The position numbers and the translations under genes were made by a program. A stretch of DNA of 64,000 bases, from positions 62,001 through 126,000 of the forward strand of contig BSBK01000968.1 of NCBI GenBank assembly GCA_027943335.1. The letters are read 5' to 3'. Under the pieces are notes generated by a model. The model saw nothing but the letters and a program-made list of their open reading frames with translations, did no database searches and was not told the DNA's origin. The stretch is from Chamaecyparis obtusa (Eukaryota > Streptophyta > Pinopsida > Cupressales > Cupressaceae). This document shows, in pieces, positions 12,327 through 22,968 of the stretch; position 1 is the stretch's first letter; each line of letters begins with the position of its first letter.

Positions 12327-13256
12327 TGTCACTAGGGATTGCACCCGTGATGGCTAAGTATAAAACCCAGCAATCCCGTGAAACATGGGAATACTCTCAA
12401 GATGTGGGACTGCTTCTTGAGAATAGACCTCCGGATTAAGGGTCAGCTTCCCCATTTGTATCACCTGAACTGCACTAACTTTGAAGGGAAAGGGATAGAG
12501 GGATTGCATAAAACTGAAACTAAATCTAACTTAGGTGATTCACCAAACTGGATAGATCCACAAACTGAAAACAAACTCACAATGTAACCCCAACACATAA
12601 TAAGAACTCCACAACTCTTCCAAGTCTGACTTTTCTTCTTAGTAAACAATCAGGTGTTGAGTGTGAATGAGAAGGAAAGATAATTTTCCCAACTCAACAC
12701 AGTTAGATGTACACAGATTTGATAACCTCCAAGTAAATCAATGCTCGTAAAACAATCAAATGAACATACTATCATGTAAAGGATCAAAATCAATCACAAT
12801 ACATAACACTTAGCTCATCAACTGACTCACAAACTATAGAAAAGAAGGGAAGAATTTTATTATTAGCTGGAATAAAAGGAGCTACAATATCAGATTACTG
12901 TAGAACAGCTACAAAATTCAGCTCTTGAGAATGAGGGAATGAAGAACCAGCCTACTATCACCTAAGTGAGAGGCATATATAGGAAAACTAGAGAATCTAC
13001 AATGAAGACCACTCCTCGCCAAGAATTAAAAAACCTCAGCCATTAGGACCATGATCCCATCACTCTAAAATTCAGATGCCCAATTCCCGAGAATCTAGGG
13101 GGGACGAGAAAAGTGGGGACCCTAAAAATAGGATAGTCAAAGGAAAGCCCATCACCCACTAAGTCATGTAAAATAAATCATATTCTGATGAGGCTTATTA
13201 ATTGCCATGTCAGAATTTACAATAAGGCCCTTGCAATGACTTTTACAATTAAAACA
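12327..13256 (-). repeat. LTR of element B (930 bp), flanked by a PBS and a PPT
   Basis: Minus-strand ends are TGTTTTAATTG... and ...CTAGTGACA. The left side meets a PBS after an 8-base gap; the right side meets a PPT-like run (GTAAGGGGGAA). An LTR with a PBS on one side and a PPT on the other lies between two internal regions, as in a tandem LTR array. A TATATA box lies near 12975-12980. Part of the LTR (about 12480-12560) resembles, on the opposite strand, the part of the C LTR near 43740-43830 ('CTATCCCTTTCCC...TCAAAGTT'), so B and C are distantly related. Confidence 0.7.
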
Positions 13257-13267
13257 TTCCCCCTTAC
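13257..13267 (-). other. Polypurine-tract-like run next to B LTR
   Basis: The minus strand reads GTAAGGGGGAA directly before TGTTTTAATTG. This is the position and composition of a PPT that primes plus-strand DNA synthesis. It implies that element B internal DNA continues to the right of 13257. Confidence 0.6.
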
Positions 13268-16200
13268 TATGCCAAATAAAGTGGATCAAAATACATTAAC
13301 AAATGGTTTTCAACCCTAAATAAAAAGGGGAAAACATATTTGAAATGTTTACAACTTTTATATATCCACTTGACACATAAATATTCTAAAAATAATAGCC
13401 CCACCCCCCCCCCCCCCCCCCCCCCCCCGCGCCCCCCACATGCTAAACACATGGTTTATATCATCTTTCAACTAAGTCAAACATGACTAGTAATGAGAAT
13501 AAAGGGCATCTAATATGATTAATATAATTATCCTCAAAAGACAACCATATTAATATTTTTACAAAGAAAGTACCCATGCCCATGAAATACATATTAAAAG
13601 GGGACTAAAGAAAACAAAACTCAAACCTAAAGGGGAGACAAAAGAAATATATGCTATTGAAATCCCTTTTTCAAAAAATCATCCTCCCGCAATCATGCTT
13701 ATCACAACTCGGCAACTAGCAACATGCCAAACCCTCTAGCAGTCCTCGATGGCAACTTTTCATTCTAGATTTGGCAATAGCAAACACCTTCTTGATTTGG
13801 CAATCATCTAATGAGGTAGGCATCTCAAAGATACATTTTCATTTCATTTTGATAGCATTTGAGTTATTCAAGCTCTGTATTAGGGCACTGTTGGATACAT
13901 CTCTTGTCACTGCAACTACACAGGACACTGGTTCATTGCACTTTGTATTGTTTGAAACTAGTGAATCATGAATACGAATGTTATGTTCACTGTTGTTCCA
14001 ATATGGCCTGTGAAACCTTGCTAGGGCATCATTGATATTGACAATTGATGGCTTTGTTTCCTTTGTTAAGGCATGGATTTGTATTGAATGTTATATGTTT
14101 TCTCTGCATTTGTATTTACTTTCTCTAAATATTGAAGGCATAGTTGTGGTTTCATGGCATCTCGGATTCTTTTGGTTGCATTCGAGGACATGGTTTGTAT
14201 TTGGCAATGTGCTATTGCAACCCTAAGGCACCCTTTGCTCATGATCATGCCTATGTATCTCTATTTTTTGATGTTGAACTATTGTTACTATAAAAAACCT
14301 GTGAACGAAAATGCTAGGGCATTATCTCATATTTCCTTATTGTTTCAACAGGGCACAACACTGATAATATTATGTTTCATTGTTTTGTTTGCTTCATGCA
14401 TGGCTTGAGCACATAACATGTGTTGCTTGGTATTTTGAATACATTATTCACGTTACTATCTTTGTTGCAGGGGCATGTGTTACTTGTATTTGCCACCCAT
14501 TACTTTGATGTTTGATGCCAGTGAGGTTATCATGGCCTGAGCTCTATTGAAAATGCCACCATTGGTAGCATTGACCCTATGGCATCATATACATACACTG
14601 TTTCTATTATTTGCATGATAAACTATTGAAAAAGCCCAAAAACACACTGTTCATCGAGGGCATCATAAATGTTGAATGTAAACTTGGCTCTATTATTTGA
14701 TTAGCTCTGCACCTATTGATCTTGGCACCATTTGATATGCTAAAATATGAATTTGGATCTCCCATATGCAATGTTCCTATTGTTATTTCATATCCAGCCC
14801 AGCGAGCCTAGAACTAGGGCATTGCTGATTGGTATTGGGCAGTTACTATTATTGTGAGATACTTGTTGTTGATGTTGTATTCATATCTGCATTGCAGTGT
14901 GTCTTGGTGACCCGCGCACATTCACTTGATGTTTGCTACTTTCTTCACTGTCATAGCAACTCGCGGTACCATAAGATTTAAAGGTCCATGAACAATATCA
15001 TATGTTGTCATTGCACATTGTAAATGCCCTGCACAATGTTTATTGGCAAATTATACCAACGTAGGCTATGATGTTAACGCCTGTACTATCTTCTTCAATG
15101 TTTTGGTGGTTGTCCAGCTCGTGAATCAATGAAGTATGAATTACTTATGTTTTCTAGTGCTTATTCACTATTGTTGTACATACTCATGATATCAATGATG
15201 CTGCATTATTTTCCATTGACAATATCTATCTTTGAACCTTGGCTCATGAATTAATCTACTGCATGGTACCATATTGATTTTCATGCCTTCCTTTGCAGAT
15301 TGATTAGCATAGACAATATTGTAGGCCTCCATGTACCTCCCTGTCTGGAAACCTGAGAACACATAGTATAGGCCTTTGCAATTTGTTGTTGCATGGTGTA
15401 TTGTATTGCTTAGATTGACAAGCCTAAGTGCTGAAACAATGTTATAGTGAGGGCATATTTGATGTTGCATGTCCATTTAATCAGCCTCCATTGATGGTGA
15501 CACCAGTTCATTATGTTTCCATGCCAGTGAGATATGTGCAACAACATTATCATTGTAAAAAAAAGAAAAACTAGGCCACTGTTTATACATTACCATTATG
15601 TATATGCCCCTGTTATTGATTTTCATATTCCCATCTAAATGTAACCTTAGATGTGTGTATCAATGCCCTATGACTATCATTCGTTCATCTGTGCCTTCTC
15701 TGATTCTCTACCATTAATTGTGCCATCATAAATATAACAGACCCCAACAATGATTACATGTTTTTCCACTTAGGCTTTAGGACATAGAAATTCTCCTTTT
15801 GATTTATCATAATTTTCATATTATAGCATTAGTCATAAAATGCAGCTTGAAACATATGAATGCCTTTGCATGCAATGTATGAGTCTATCTTTAAGCATTT
15901 CTTCGTTGTACCCTTTTCTAAGCTGGTGGATGTCTACCCTCAACAGTATTACATGAACATCTATGCAACAGAGTTCCCTATCTAATTTATAGATTTGTGT
16001 ACTCTGCCATTAGCTCTATTCTATCCTTGATGCCATGAAGCCCTCTGTTTCTTTCTTATGCTCCTGATGCTGGCTCATCTGAATGTTCCCTATATGTACA
16101 CACTGTGTGTGCACTTGGCCCTTCATATGATCACCTAATAGGAAGCCTAGATTTTTTCCTATCATGATCTACATCAAGGGCCCAGGTCATTCATGAAATC

Positions 16201-16768
16201 ATTATGGATCAGCTCCCCTATCTCTGCATATGAAACAAACACGTCAGTGAAAACATGGTGCCTCTTTTGGTTCTTTGGATTTCTCTCATGCACATGCCCT
16301 GAGCACAGCCTTTGTTAGAGGTGCATGGCTGAGTGTGTATATGCATTATTGTATTGTGATATTAAGCATTGTTTAGATCCATTGGATCTAACCTAAATCC
16401 TCTTCTTCTTCTTTTGTAGGTTCTGGATCATAGGAGCACACTGGGCAGATAGAAGAATCAACACCTCATTACCAGGCAATGTTTGGTACCCCCAATACCA
16501 CCTCTTAATTAATGTATATTTACACTTATTCATCTATTTCTGGTAAAGGCTATGCTCATGTCTTGTGTGAGCCTAGATAGATGTTCTTTCTTTTTATCTC
16601 TTTTACCTTATGCTCAGTACAAAATGATACGGATAGATGTATGTGTAGATGCAGATGCCATTCATTTCCTTTTCTTTTCCATGTATTGCAATGAAATGAA
16701 CACAAATTTAATCTAGATCACCTAATAACGCAAACTAGGTTATTGTAGCTCATCTAGTAACTAGGCTT
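13268..16768. other. Unassigned region, probably non-coding internal DNA of element B or decayed repeat
   Basis: About 3.5 kb with stops in all frames and no protein family that I recognise; the longest open stretches (60-94 codons, for example 15476-15192 minus) have no supporting features. The text is unusual: GGGCAT/GGGCAC motifs recur at irregular 100-200-bp intervals (near 13891, 14026, 14318, 14350, 14471, 14658, 14816, 15450), often beside CATTG or ATGTTG words. A pyrimidine run ending in TTTTGTAGG near 16405-16421 resembles a splice acceptor but has no exon that I can support. The next LTR expected for a tandem B array was not found. Confidence 0.3.
13404..13428. repeat. Poly-C run (25 C) followed by GCG and C6
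   Basis: An uninterrupted run of 25 C, preceded by CCCCA and followed by GCGCCCCCC. The minus strand is a G run able to form G-quadruplexes. It also creates a spurious glycine-rich open frame. Length is probably uncertain in the assembly. Confidence 0.9.
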
Positions 16769-16969
16769 TCAAAATGTGTAAAAAATATGACAACAGTGAC
16801 CATTATCCCTATAATGTCTCTTAGTTGTTTTGATTAGAAATCTTCTAATGTTTAAGCTCTTACATTTATTGCAGGGACAATAACATTTTCCATCGCTTTT
16901 TCTTTTCAAGTTTGACCATAGTCTATTGATTGCATTCCCATTACCTTCTTCACTTTTATTGTCTGACAT
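16769..16969 (-). pseudogene. Possible CACTA (En/Spm) transposase-associated domain fragment
   Basis: A 66-codon open stretch reads '...SDGKCYCPCNKCKSLN...' followed by 'RHYRDNGHC'. The CPCxKC pair and, about 20 residues later, a His and an 'xxGH' pattern resemble the N-terminal transposase-associated domain of plant CACTA transposases. The usual 'W..HGE' end is absent and there is no downstream transposase, so this would be a small remnant. It could also be a chance match. Confidence 0.35.
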
Positions 16970-17837
16970 GATCCTTATTCACTTAGATTATCTATAACCT
17001 AATTATATATAGAAATTGAAAACTTAGTTATGAAATGATGTTGTAGTATAGTATACCAAATTGAAACACTTCTATTATTGTAGTCTTCCACCTCAAACTC
17101 TTTCCTATTGTGGCAAGAAAGAAAGATATTCAAATAATATAGTAGTTTGTAAATCAAAATAAAATGGAGGCAAGTTGTTGATTGAGGGTGCAAGGAACAA
17201 CACCTGTCAGTACTTTTATCAAATTGTAAATTTCAATTTTGAACCATTCTGTGAATATAGAACATGGATGTAATCTCAGAAAATAACAAAATGTAGACAC
17301 GACATATTACTTATTTTGTTATTCTACATTACTTACTATTTGAGTGCACGTTCCACCTACAACTTGATCAAGTCTTGTTTGATGCTTCAATTTTGTGTTC
17401 ACTGTCCTGTACAAATACACAATTTTGTATTTTCCCAATATGTTATTCAAAAAACAACAATAGAATAAAATACTTGTTGAGATATATCATCATAGGAGTA
17501 TCAGAAACTCAAGATCCAAAGGTAACACAACATTATAAGACTGTTACATTCAACCTTCAACTCATGCACCTAATAAATAGGAGAAAAATTACATGAAATT
17601 GAAAAATTTAACTAATGAATTATGTTTTTCTTCTCATCTTAATCAGCAAAATTTATATAAGATTCTAAAGAAGGCCTCACTCTTCATCAGCCAAATCTTC
17701 CTTGTACCACACAAAAAAACTATGTGATAACTATGTCTACTCCAACCTTAATTGTTTAAGAATTGTTGGGATTGGTCCTTTGGCATGTATTAAACAGAAT
17801 ACAATTTTCAGCATATTATTATCACTCTATTTCTTTG
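16970..17837. other. No gene or repeat recognised
   Basis: AT-rich sequence with stops in all frames. Two 60-75-codon open stretches (17193-16999 minus and 17375-17596 plus) lack any domain or codon pattern. Nothing else seen. Confidence 0.4.
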
Positions 17838-18045
17838 TTGTAAACATGCCATTGGTTTAGTTTTGTAAAAAAAAATTGTGTTAGATGCAGTTAAAATTAT
17901 CTTCATTGTCTTTTGATTGTCTAAATGCTTCTTTATTTGTCATCCAATTAATACATGCTACTATATAAAGAAGACAATCAGAAGACAATGAGGATTTATC
18001 TAGCAAAAAAGAATACACTAAACTGAACCAATGACATGTTTACAA
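17838..18045. mobile_element. Foldback MITE-like element (208 bp)
   Basis: The left arm (about 17838-17930) and right arm (about 17955-18045) are imperfect inverted copies: TTGTAAACATGCCATTGGTT pairs with the reverse complement of AACCAATGACATGTTTACAA, and the inner CATTGTCTTTTGATTGTCT pairs with AGACAATCAGAAGACAATG. Arms are about 90 bp with a loop of about 25 bp. A further end-like copy (AAACAATGGCATGTTTATAA) follows at about 18075, and an inner motif (GACAATGAAGATTTATCTG) at about 18264. No clear TSD was found. Confidence 0.6.
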
Positions 18046-18769
18046 AAATTATCATAACTCGCAAGCAAAACTGAAACAATGGCATGTTTATAACTCATTA
18101 AGAGAGGCGTTCTTTAGAATCTTGTGAGTTTTGTACTACGTATGCAATGTATTGTGAGTTTGAAGAGAGTTCGTGCCATGTGTGATAGAACCTACTTTAT
18201 CTAATATGGTGCATTGTTAAACAAATTAAGGGTAGAGTAGTTATTACTTAGTTTTTTGTGGGGGACAATGAAGATTTATCTGAAAAATAGCAGGTCTTCT
18301 TTAGTATTTCATGAATTTTTACCACATATCCTATTTCAAGCCTTTGAGTCCTAGAGAAGAAGAATGGTGTAAGTTGAATAGATCAAAGTGAATTGGATGT
18401 TGAAACATGGTGAATAGACCATGATGAGATGATACTTGATGTCATGACTAAGTTTCCCTCATAAACATCAGCATAGACTAGTTTTACTAAGTTTCCTTTC
18501 TCTATTTTGAGGTTTCCTTTCTCTGTCGTAGGGGTATAGTTAGAGGGTTCATTGACAAAATGATCCTTTGAATGATTACTATGAATATGAATGATTTTAT
18601 ATATTATATTTCTCATTTTACTTGAAGTTTGGAATAGCTTGTGCAAGGGTGAAAGTAGTTTTGATCATTTTGGTCGTGACGGTTCCTCTACACAGTCAGG
18701 AGATGTAACTGTCTAATGATTATATGTAATGTTGAATGGATTAAATGCTTTATTCTTGGTAGAAGTGAA
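18046..18769. other. Mostly featureless; scattered pieces of the foldback family
   Basis: Besides the two fragments of the foldback family near 18075 and 18264, nothing is recognised. An 87-codon open frame on the minus strand (18646-18383) has no known features and sits in repeat-like DNA. Confidence 0.35.
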
Positions 18770-19095
18770 TGGAAGGAATAGTGTTGGTGTTAGGTTTCAT
18801 TTATTATTGAATTCAATGGTTTCCAAGATGTGTTGAGGAGTTTTCTCCTTGTTTAATGTTAACTATTCCTACACAATCCACTCATACAACAGTGAAATGC
18901 TATGTGGAAGGGATGGTTGATAGTGTTCCTTGAGGGAAGGGGGATTTTAAAAGACTTGTTATCATTGTATTGTGTATTTCCAATATGTTTGGATGCAGGG
19001 CAGACCAGGACAATGAAGGATCACTCACTGATTGCATGAGAACCTGGTTTTGAAGGGTCACTGGAAGAGGGGAATGAAGGATCACTCACTAATTT
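18770..19095. repeat. Repeat J, uninterrupted copy
   Basis: Starts GAAGGAATAGTGTTGGTG and runs through TTGAGGAGTTTTCTCC to a partial copy of the 369-bp unit ('AATGAAGGATCACTCACT' twice, near 19013 and 19073). The same text occurs at 20415-20480 and continues at 29057-29350, where element H splits it. This copy shows the pre-insertion sequence across the H target site. Confidence 0.8.
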
Positions 19096-20414
19096 CATGA
19101 TAACCCCACCAAGCATTCTTTCCTTTAAGTTTCCACAATATCTCAAAGTATGATCATTATTCTTTACTTTCTTCTATATGATATTCTTTCTATGGTTTTG
19201 TTATCTCAAAAAAATATATAAAACATTGTAGCTGTGCATATAAAAGTAAAATATTGTCCTTCAATTGTTCCACATTGAAGCATTTCCTCTTTAGAGTATT
19301 CTCTTCGTTTGTACAATATATGTCAAAAATGGTTCCCATATTTCTTCAAGATCTATTTTAATCTTTATATTGCAATTTTGATTAGATTTGACCAATAGTT
19401 GATTTCATTAGTATTTTATAACATATACTCCTATTGTGAAATGTGGAGAGAAAGAAAGAGACACACTAGGTATGAATTACACGATATAACCATCATCACT
19501 TAGCACTTAAATAATAAATTATGGATAGGGAACAACCCCCTAACCTCTGGATGTTTGTTTCATGTTGGCCTCTTATTATATGGAAAGGTAGGCCTGTCTT
19601 AATTAGGCTAACAACCACAGTGTAGGGGCCATAAATTATGGATCCTAAAACAGTGCACACTTGTATTAAATTAGGTTCACTATACTACAAGGGAATGGAA
19701 ACCATGTAATAGTGCCTCATGGGGATGGAAGAAACCCTTCACCAAGAAGATGGTTCTGTCTGCAATATTTACTAGAGGCAAAGAACATAATTTGGTTCCA
19801 TCAATTACTCCTAGAAGATAATGGCACCCACAAAACACTTGGAAAAGATAGCACTCACTATATCTTTTATCACTCTTTTAAAGCTAGGACAATAAATCTC
19901 AAAGATTGATCAATGAATTCTTGAAGACAAAGAACCATTGATAGATATGATTCATGTGTACAATAGCCAACAACCAGTTGTTCCAATCATGGTGTCCAAT
20001 AATTATGTTAGAAAAAGCATCTACAAATCCCTTATACAACCATAATAGATTCAAACCATGAACTATAAGAACCTAACAATGGGACTAACAAAGACACAAC
20101 CTAAACAAATCTCGATCATATTTCACCATATGTAAGGCCCAAGAAGTAACTCTATCTTAAAGCTACACATTCCTCTAGATGAAGCTCAAAGGTCAGGTAG
20201 CTGAAGCATAGCAATACTTGAATGAATATAGGAATAATTTGATGTAAAATAATTTCCTAGCTTGGTTTGTGGGTTTTCCACATAATATTTTCCCTTTAAC
20301 CACATAATCATTGGTCATCTCAAGAAAATTCCTATTGATTAGTAGGATATCCTTATAAAAATTTGATGCATGGATTTCTTGTGAATTATCGACTGTTATG
20401 TATCCTACAACTAT
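19096..20414. other. Unassigned sequence between J copies
   Basis: No gene recognised. The last part (about 20367-20414) again matches the J unit ('GATGCATGGATTTCTTGTGA', 'TATGTATCCTACAAC'), so about 1.25 kb of unrelated DNA may lie inside a J copy. Open frames here (65-83 codons) have no features. Confidence 0.4.
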
Positions 20415-20480
20415 CGAAGGAATAGTGTTGGTGTTAGGTTTCATTTATTATTGAATTCAATGGTTTCCAAGATGCGTTGA
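20415..20480. repeat. Repeat J, left half of the copy split by element H
   Basis: Matches 18770-18835 almost base for base and stops at GCGTTGA, where element H begins. The other half resumes at 29057 with GTTGAGGAG. Confidence 0.85.
20476..20480. other. Left target-site duplication of element H (GTTGA)
   Basis: GTTGA precedes the left LTR; the identical GTTGA follows the right LTR at 29057-29061. The uninterrupted J copy has the matching GTTGAGGAG at about 18833, with one copy only. Confidence 0.9.
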
Positions 20481-20970
20481 TGATCTAATTTATGAAAACC
20501 AGATTACAATACCTGGTGTGATACCCGCAGTATTGTAGATTTCAACATGAAAATTGAGAACAACAAGATTGCAAACCAAAAACTATCTCCATTCTATTCA
20601 AAATTGGAGTTTATACAAGTCGGATGGATCCCAAGGGTCACACAAATCCCTTAGAATTGAAATGAAGAGTCATCATAATGTTTATTACAATTAAACTATT
20701 AAAACTATCAAAATTTATAAAAAAACTAAATATAAAATTTTGGTCCACTTGGAGAAGGCATAACTTTCTCATCCTAGCTCCAAATTATGAACTGTTTGAT
20801 GCGTTGGAAAGGTATTCAAATAATATTGAAGCAAATTTTAGAAACATTAATGTTCCATCATGTATATTTGTCCAGAAATGCACCGAAGACCCTCAAAATT
20901 GCAATTTACTAAAACATATGAAATTTTGGAAAAATTAGATTTCAGTATTTTCCCAATTTAATCTTGATCA
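20481..20970 (-). repeat. 3' LTR of element H (left, 490 bp)
   Basis: Plus-strand ends are TGATCTAATTT... and ...ATCTTGATCA. Compared with the right LTR it lacks a short insert near 28941 and has about 25 base differences. A 'GCATAACTTTCTCATC...GCGTTGGAAAGG' motif lies at about 20758-20814. Confidence 0.9.
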
Positions 20971-20989
20971 TTCCTCCCCCCTTAAGAGG
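20971..20989 (-). other. Polypurine tract of element H
   Basis: The minus strand reads CCTCTTAAGGGGGGAGGAA directly before the 3' LTR start (TGATCAAGAT). It overlaps the integrase stop at 20982-20984. Confidence 0.85.
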
Positions 20990-22569
20990 CAATGGGCCTC
21001 ATTGCACTAATCTGCTGCAACAGATGAGGAAATTATTCTTCAATTTGTTCCTTAGTAAACCACTTGCCTTGATGAGAATGTTGACCAGCTTGAACCACCC
21101 GATACAAAGGAATGTTTTGATTTCTCAAAGTCTTTAAAATGGCTTCAGTAACATGGTCACACTGGACTAGAGTAGTAGTAGAGGGATTTAACTCTGTAGC
21201 TTAAATGTGTTCATTAGCTTGGGAGATATCCAATAAAGGAGGAAAATAGGGTCTCAACAATTCCACATTAAAAACTGGATGCAGTCTCGAAAAGGATGGC
21301 AAATTAAGTTCAAAAGCATTCTCACCAACTTGTTTCACAATAGTGTATGGTCCATAATGAAGAGGACAAAGCTTCCTATTTGGTCCATGTAGGTGCTCTT
21401 TCTGAAGATGTAACCATACCTTGTCACCAACCTGAAACTAATGAGTTCTATGTTTATCATGTCTTTCCTTATACTTCTGATTACTCTTCTCCAATATCTC
21501 ATAAACTTGTTGTTGTAGGTGTCTAATGTTATCAATGAATTTTTCTGCTTTATCTACCTCCTTGTCACCATTCAAAGGAATACTAGAGTGTAGAGATGGT
21601 ATTGCTACATCCATAGGTGCCAATGGCTGGTACCCAAGAGAAACCTCAAATGGACTGTGCCCTATAGTACTATGGAGTGCATAGTTGTAGCTGTGTTGCA
21701 CATAGGGTAAGCTTTCATCCCATGTGCGAGGATGTTTTGAATGATACATCCATAAAATATGAATAATTATTCAATTCACCACTTCTATCTACCCATCTAT
21801 TTGGGGATGGAATGCTATGGACTTTGTCAGTTTCATGTCCATTTTAGCCCATAGTGTAGACCAAAATTTGCCAATGAACCTGCTATCCCTATCAGAAATA
21901 ATGGTTTTTGGCAAACCAAAATGAACCCACACATGTTCAAAAACTAGCTTGGCAATATCTTCTATAGAAATCATCTTTTTACATGCCACCATGATAGCCA
22001 TTTTAGAAAACCTATCTACCACAACATATACACAATCATACCCCCGCCTGGTAGTTGAAAGCCCAGACATAAAATCCATTGAAACAAACTACCATGGCTT
22101 ATCAGGAATAGGTAATGGTAAGTATAGACCCAACTTACGATTTGTTGGCTTTGCAATTGCACAGGCTGCACAAGCTTGTATATGTGAAATGATATCCTAC
22201 TTCATTTTTGGCCAATAGAAATACTTTTGAAGGATAACAGTAGTCTTACCAATACCAAAATGTCCTGCAACATGATTGTAGTGAGCTTCCCATATCATTT
22301 TCTTCTGTTCTTCAGTAGGTACACATATGTGACCATTATGGCAAAGAAACCCATCCTATAAGTGAAAATCAGAGACAAATTTTCCTTCTACCAAATTACT
22401 ATAGATGTTAGAAAAATCAGGGTCAGTACTATATAGTTGTCCCAAGTGGATGATTGATGACTGCATGAATCCAACACTATTGTCAAACCTACAATTGGAG
22501 GCCTACTCAAACAATCAACCACCTTGTTACTGCTTCCTTTTATATGATGAATGTTGAGGTGAAACTGTT
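20982..22569 (-). pseudogene. Element H integrase and C-terminal extension, broken
   Basis: The catalytic core is visible on the minus strand: 'MDFMSGLSTTRRGYD' and 'VVDRFSKMA' (first Asp), 'TIISDRDSRFIGKFW' (second Asp), and Glu in the segment after 'HPQIDG' (about 21790-21765), flanked by two stops. The core continues with 'WDESLPYVQHSYNYALHSTI' and 'GYQPLAPMDVA', then, after a stop at about 21438, 'LHLQKEHLHGPNRKL' with a GPY-like module ('HYGPYTIVKQVG') and 'HPVFNVELLRPYF'. The tail ('YRVVQAGQHSHQGKWFTKEQ') ends at 20982 and is not a clear chromodomain. The right-hand start of this segment joins RNase H across element I. Confidence 0.88.
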
Positions 22570-22574
22570 GTAAA
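22570..22574. other. Left target-site duplication of element I (GTAAA)
   Basis: GTAAA precedes TGTTAGATTAGG; the same GTAAA follows the right LTR at 25636-25640. Removing element I and one copy rejoins the RNase H-integrase frame of element H. Confidence 0.95.
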
Positions 22575-22959
22575 TGTTAGATTAGGTGAAATACTAATCT
22601 CCCAAGAACACCTGCATGCATAACCCTGTCACATGGAAGAAGCAAAGCACAGAAGCAAGAAAAATCATGGAGGCCAAAAAGCCAGAGACATCTTATGGAC
22701 ATGCAAAGAGAAAATTTCTATTATGATCCAATAAGTGAATTCTCTAAAAAAGAATGTACAAAGGGTTCAACCATATAGGTGAACAATAAAACCCTAAAGC
22801 TATAAAGCAAAAAATAAAGCTAGGTTGCACATTATAATTAATAAATATATTAATTATAATGCACCTAAAAGATAGCTTAAGTAAATAGAGTAATAAATGA
22901 CTTAATTAATTAAACCAAAGTGATTTAATTAATAAGCATAAAGTATGATTACTCTAACA
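22575..22959 (-). repeat. 3' LTR of element I (left, 385 bp)
   Basis: Plus-strand ends TGTTAGATTAGG... and ...TTACTCTAACA, themselves a short inverted terminal repeat. The inner part has an AT-rich dyad (TTATAATTAATAAATATATT AATTATAA) near 22830-22860. Same length as the right LTR. Confidence 0.95.
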
Positions 22960-22968
22960 CCCCCCCTT
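22960..22968 (-). other. Polypurine tract of element I
   Basis: The minus strand reads TAAGGGGGGG next to the LTR; it sits at the expected 3' LTR boundary. Confidence 0.8.

Noticed and set aside
13267..13452. Glycine-rich 61-codon frame
   Set aside because: Produced by the poly-C run; no start context or family.
14032..14408. Host exon at 14.0-14.4 kb
   Set aside because: Overlapping 60-84-codon frames on both strands, no splice-bounded consistent frame, no recognisable protein.
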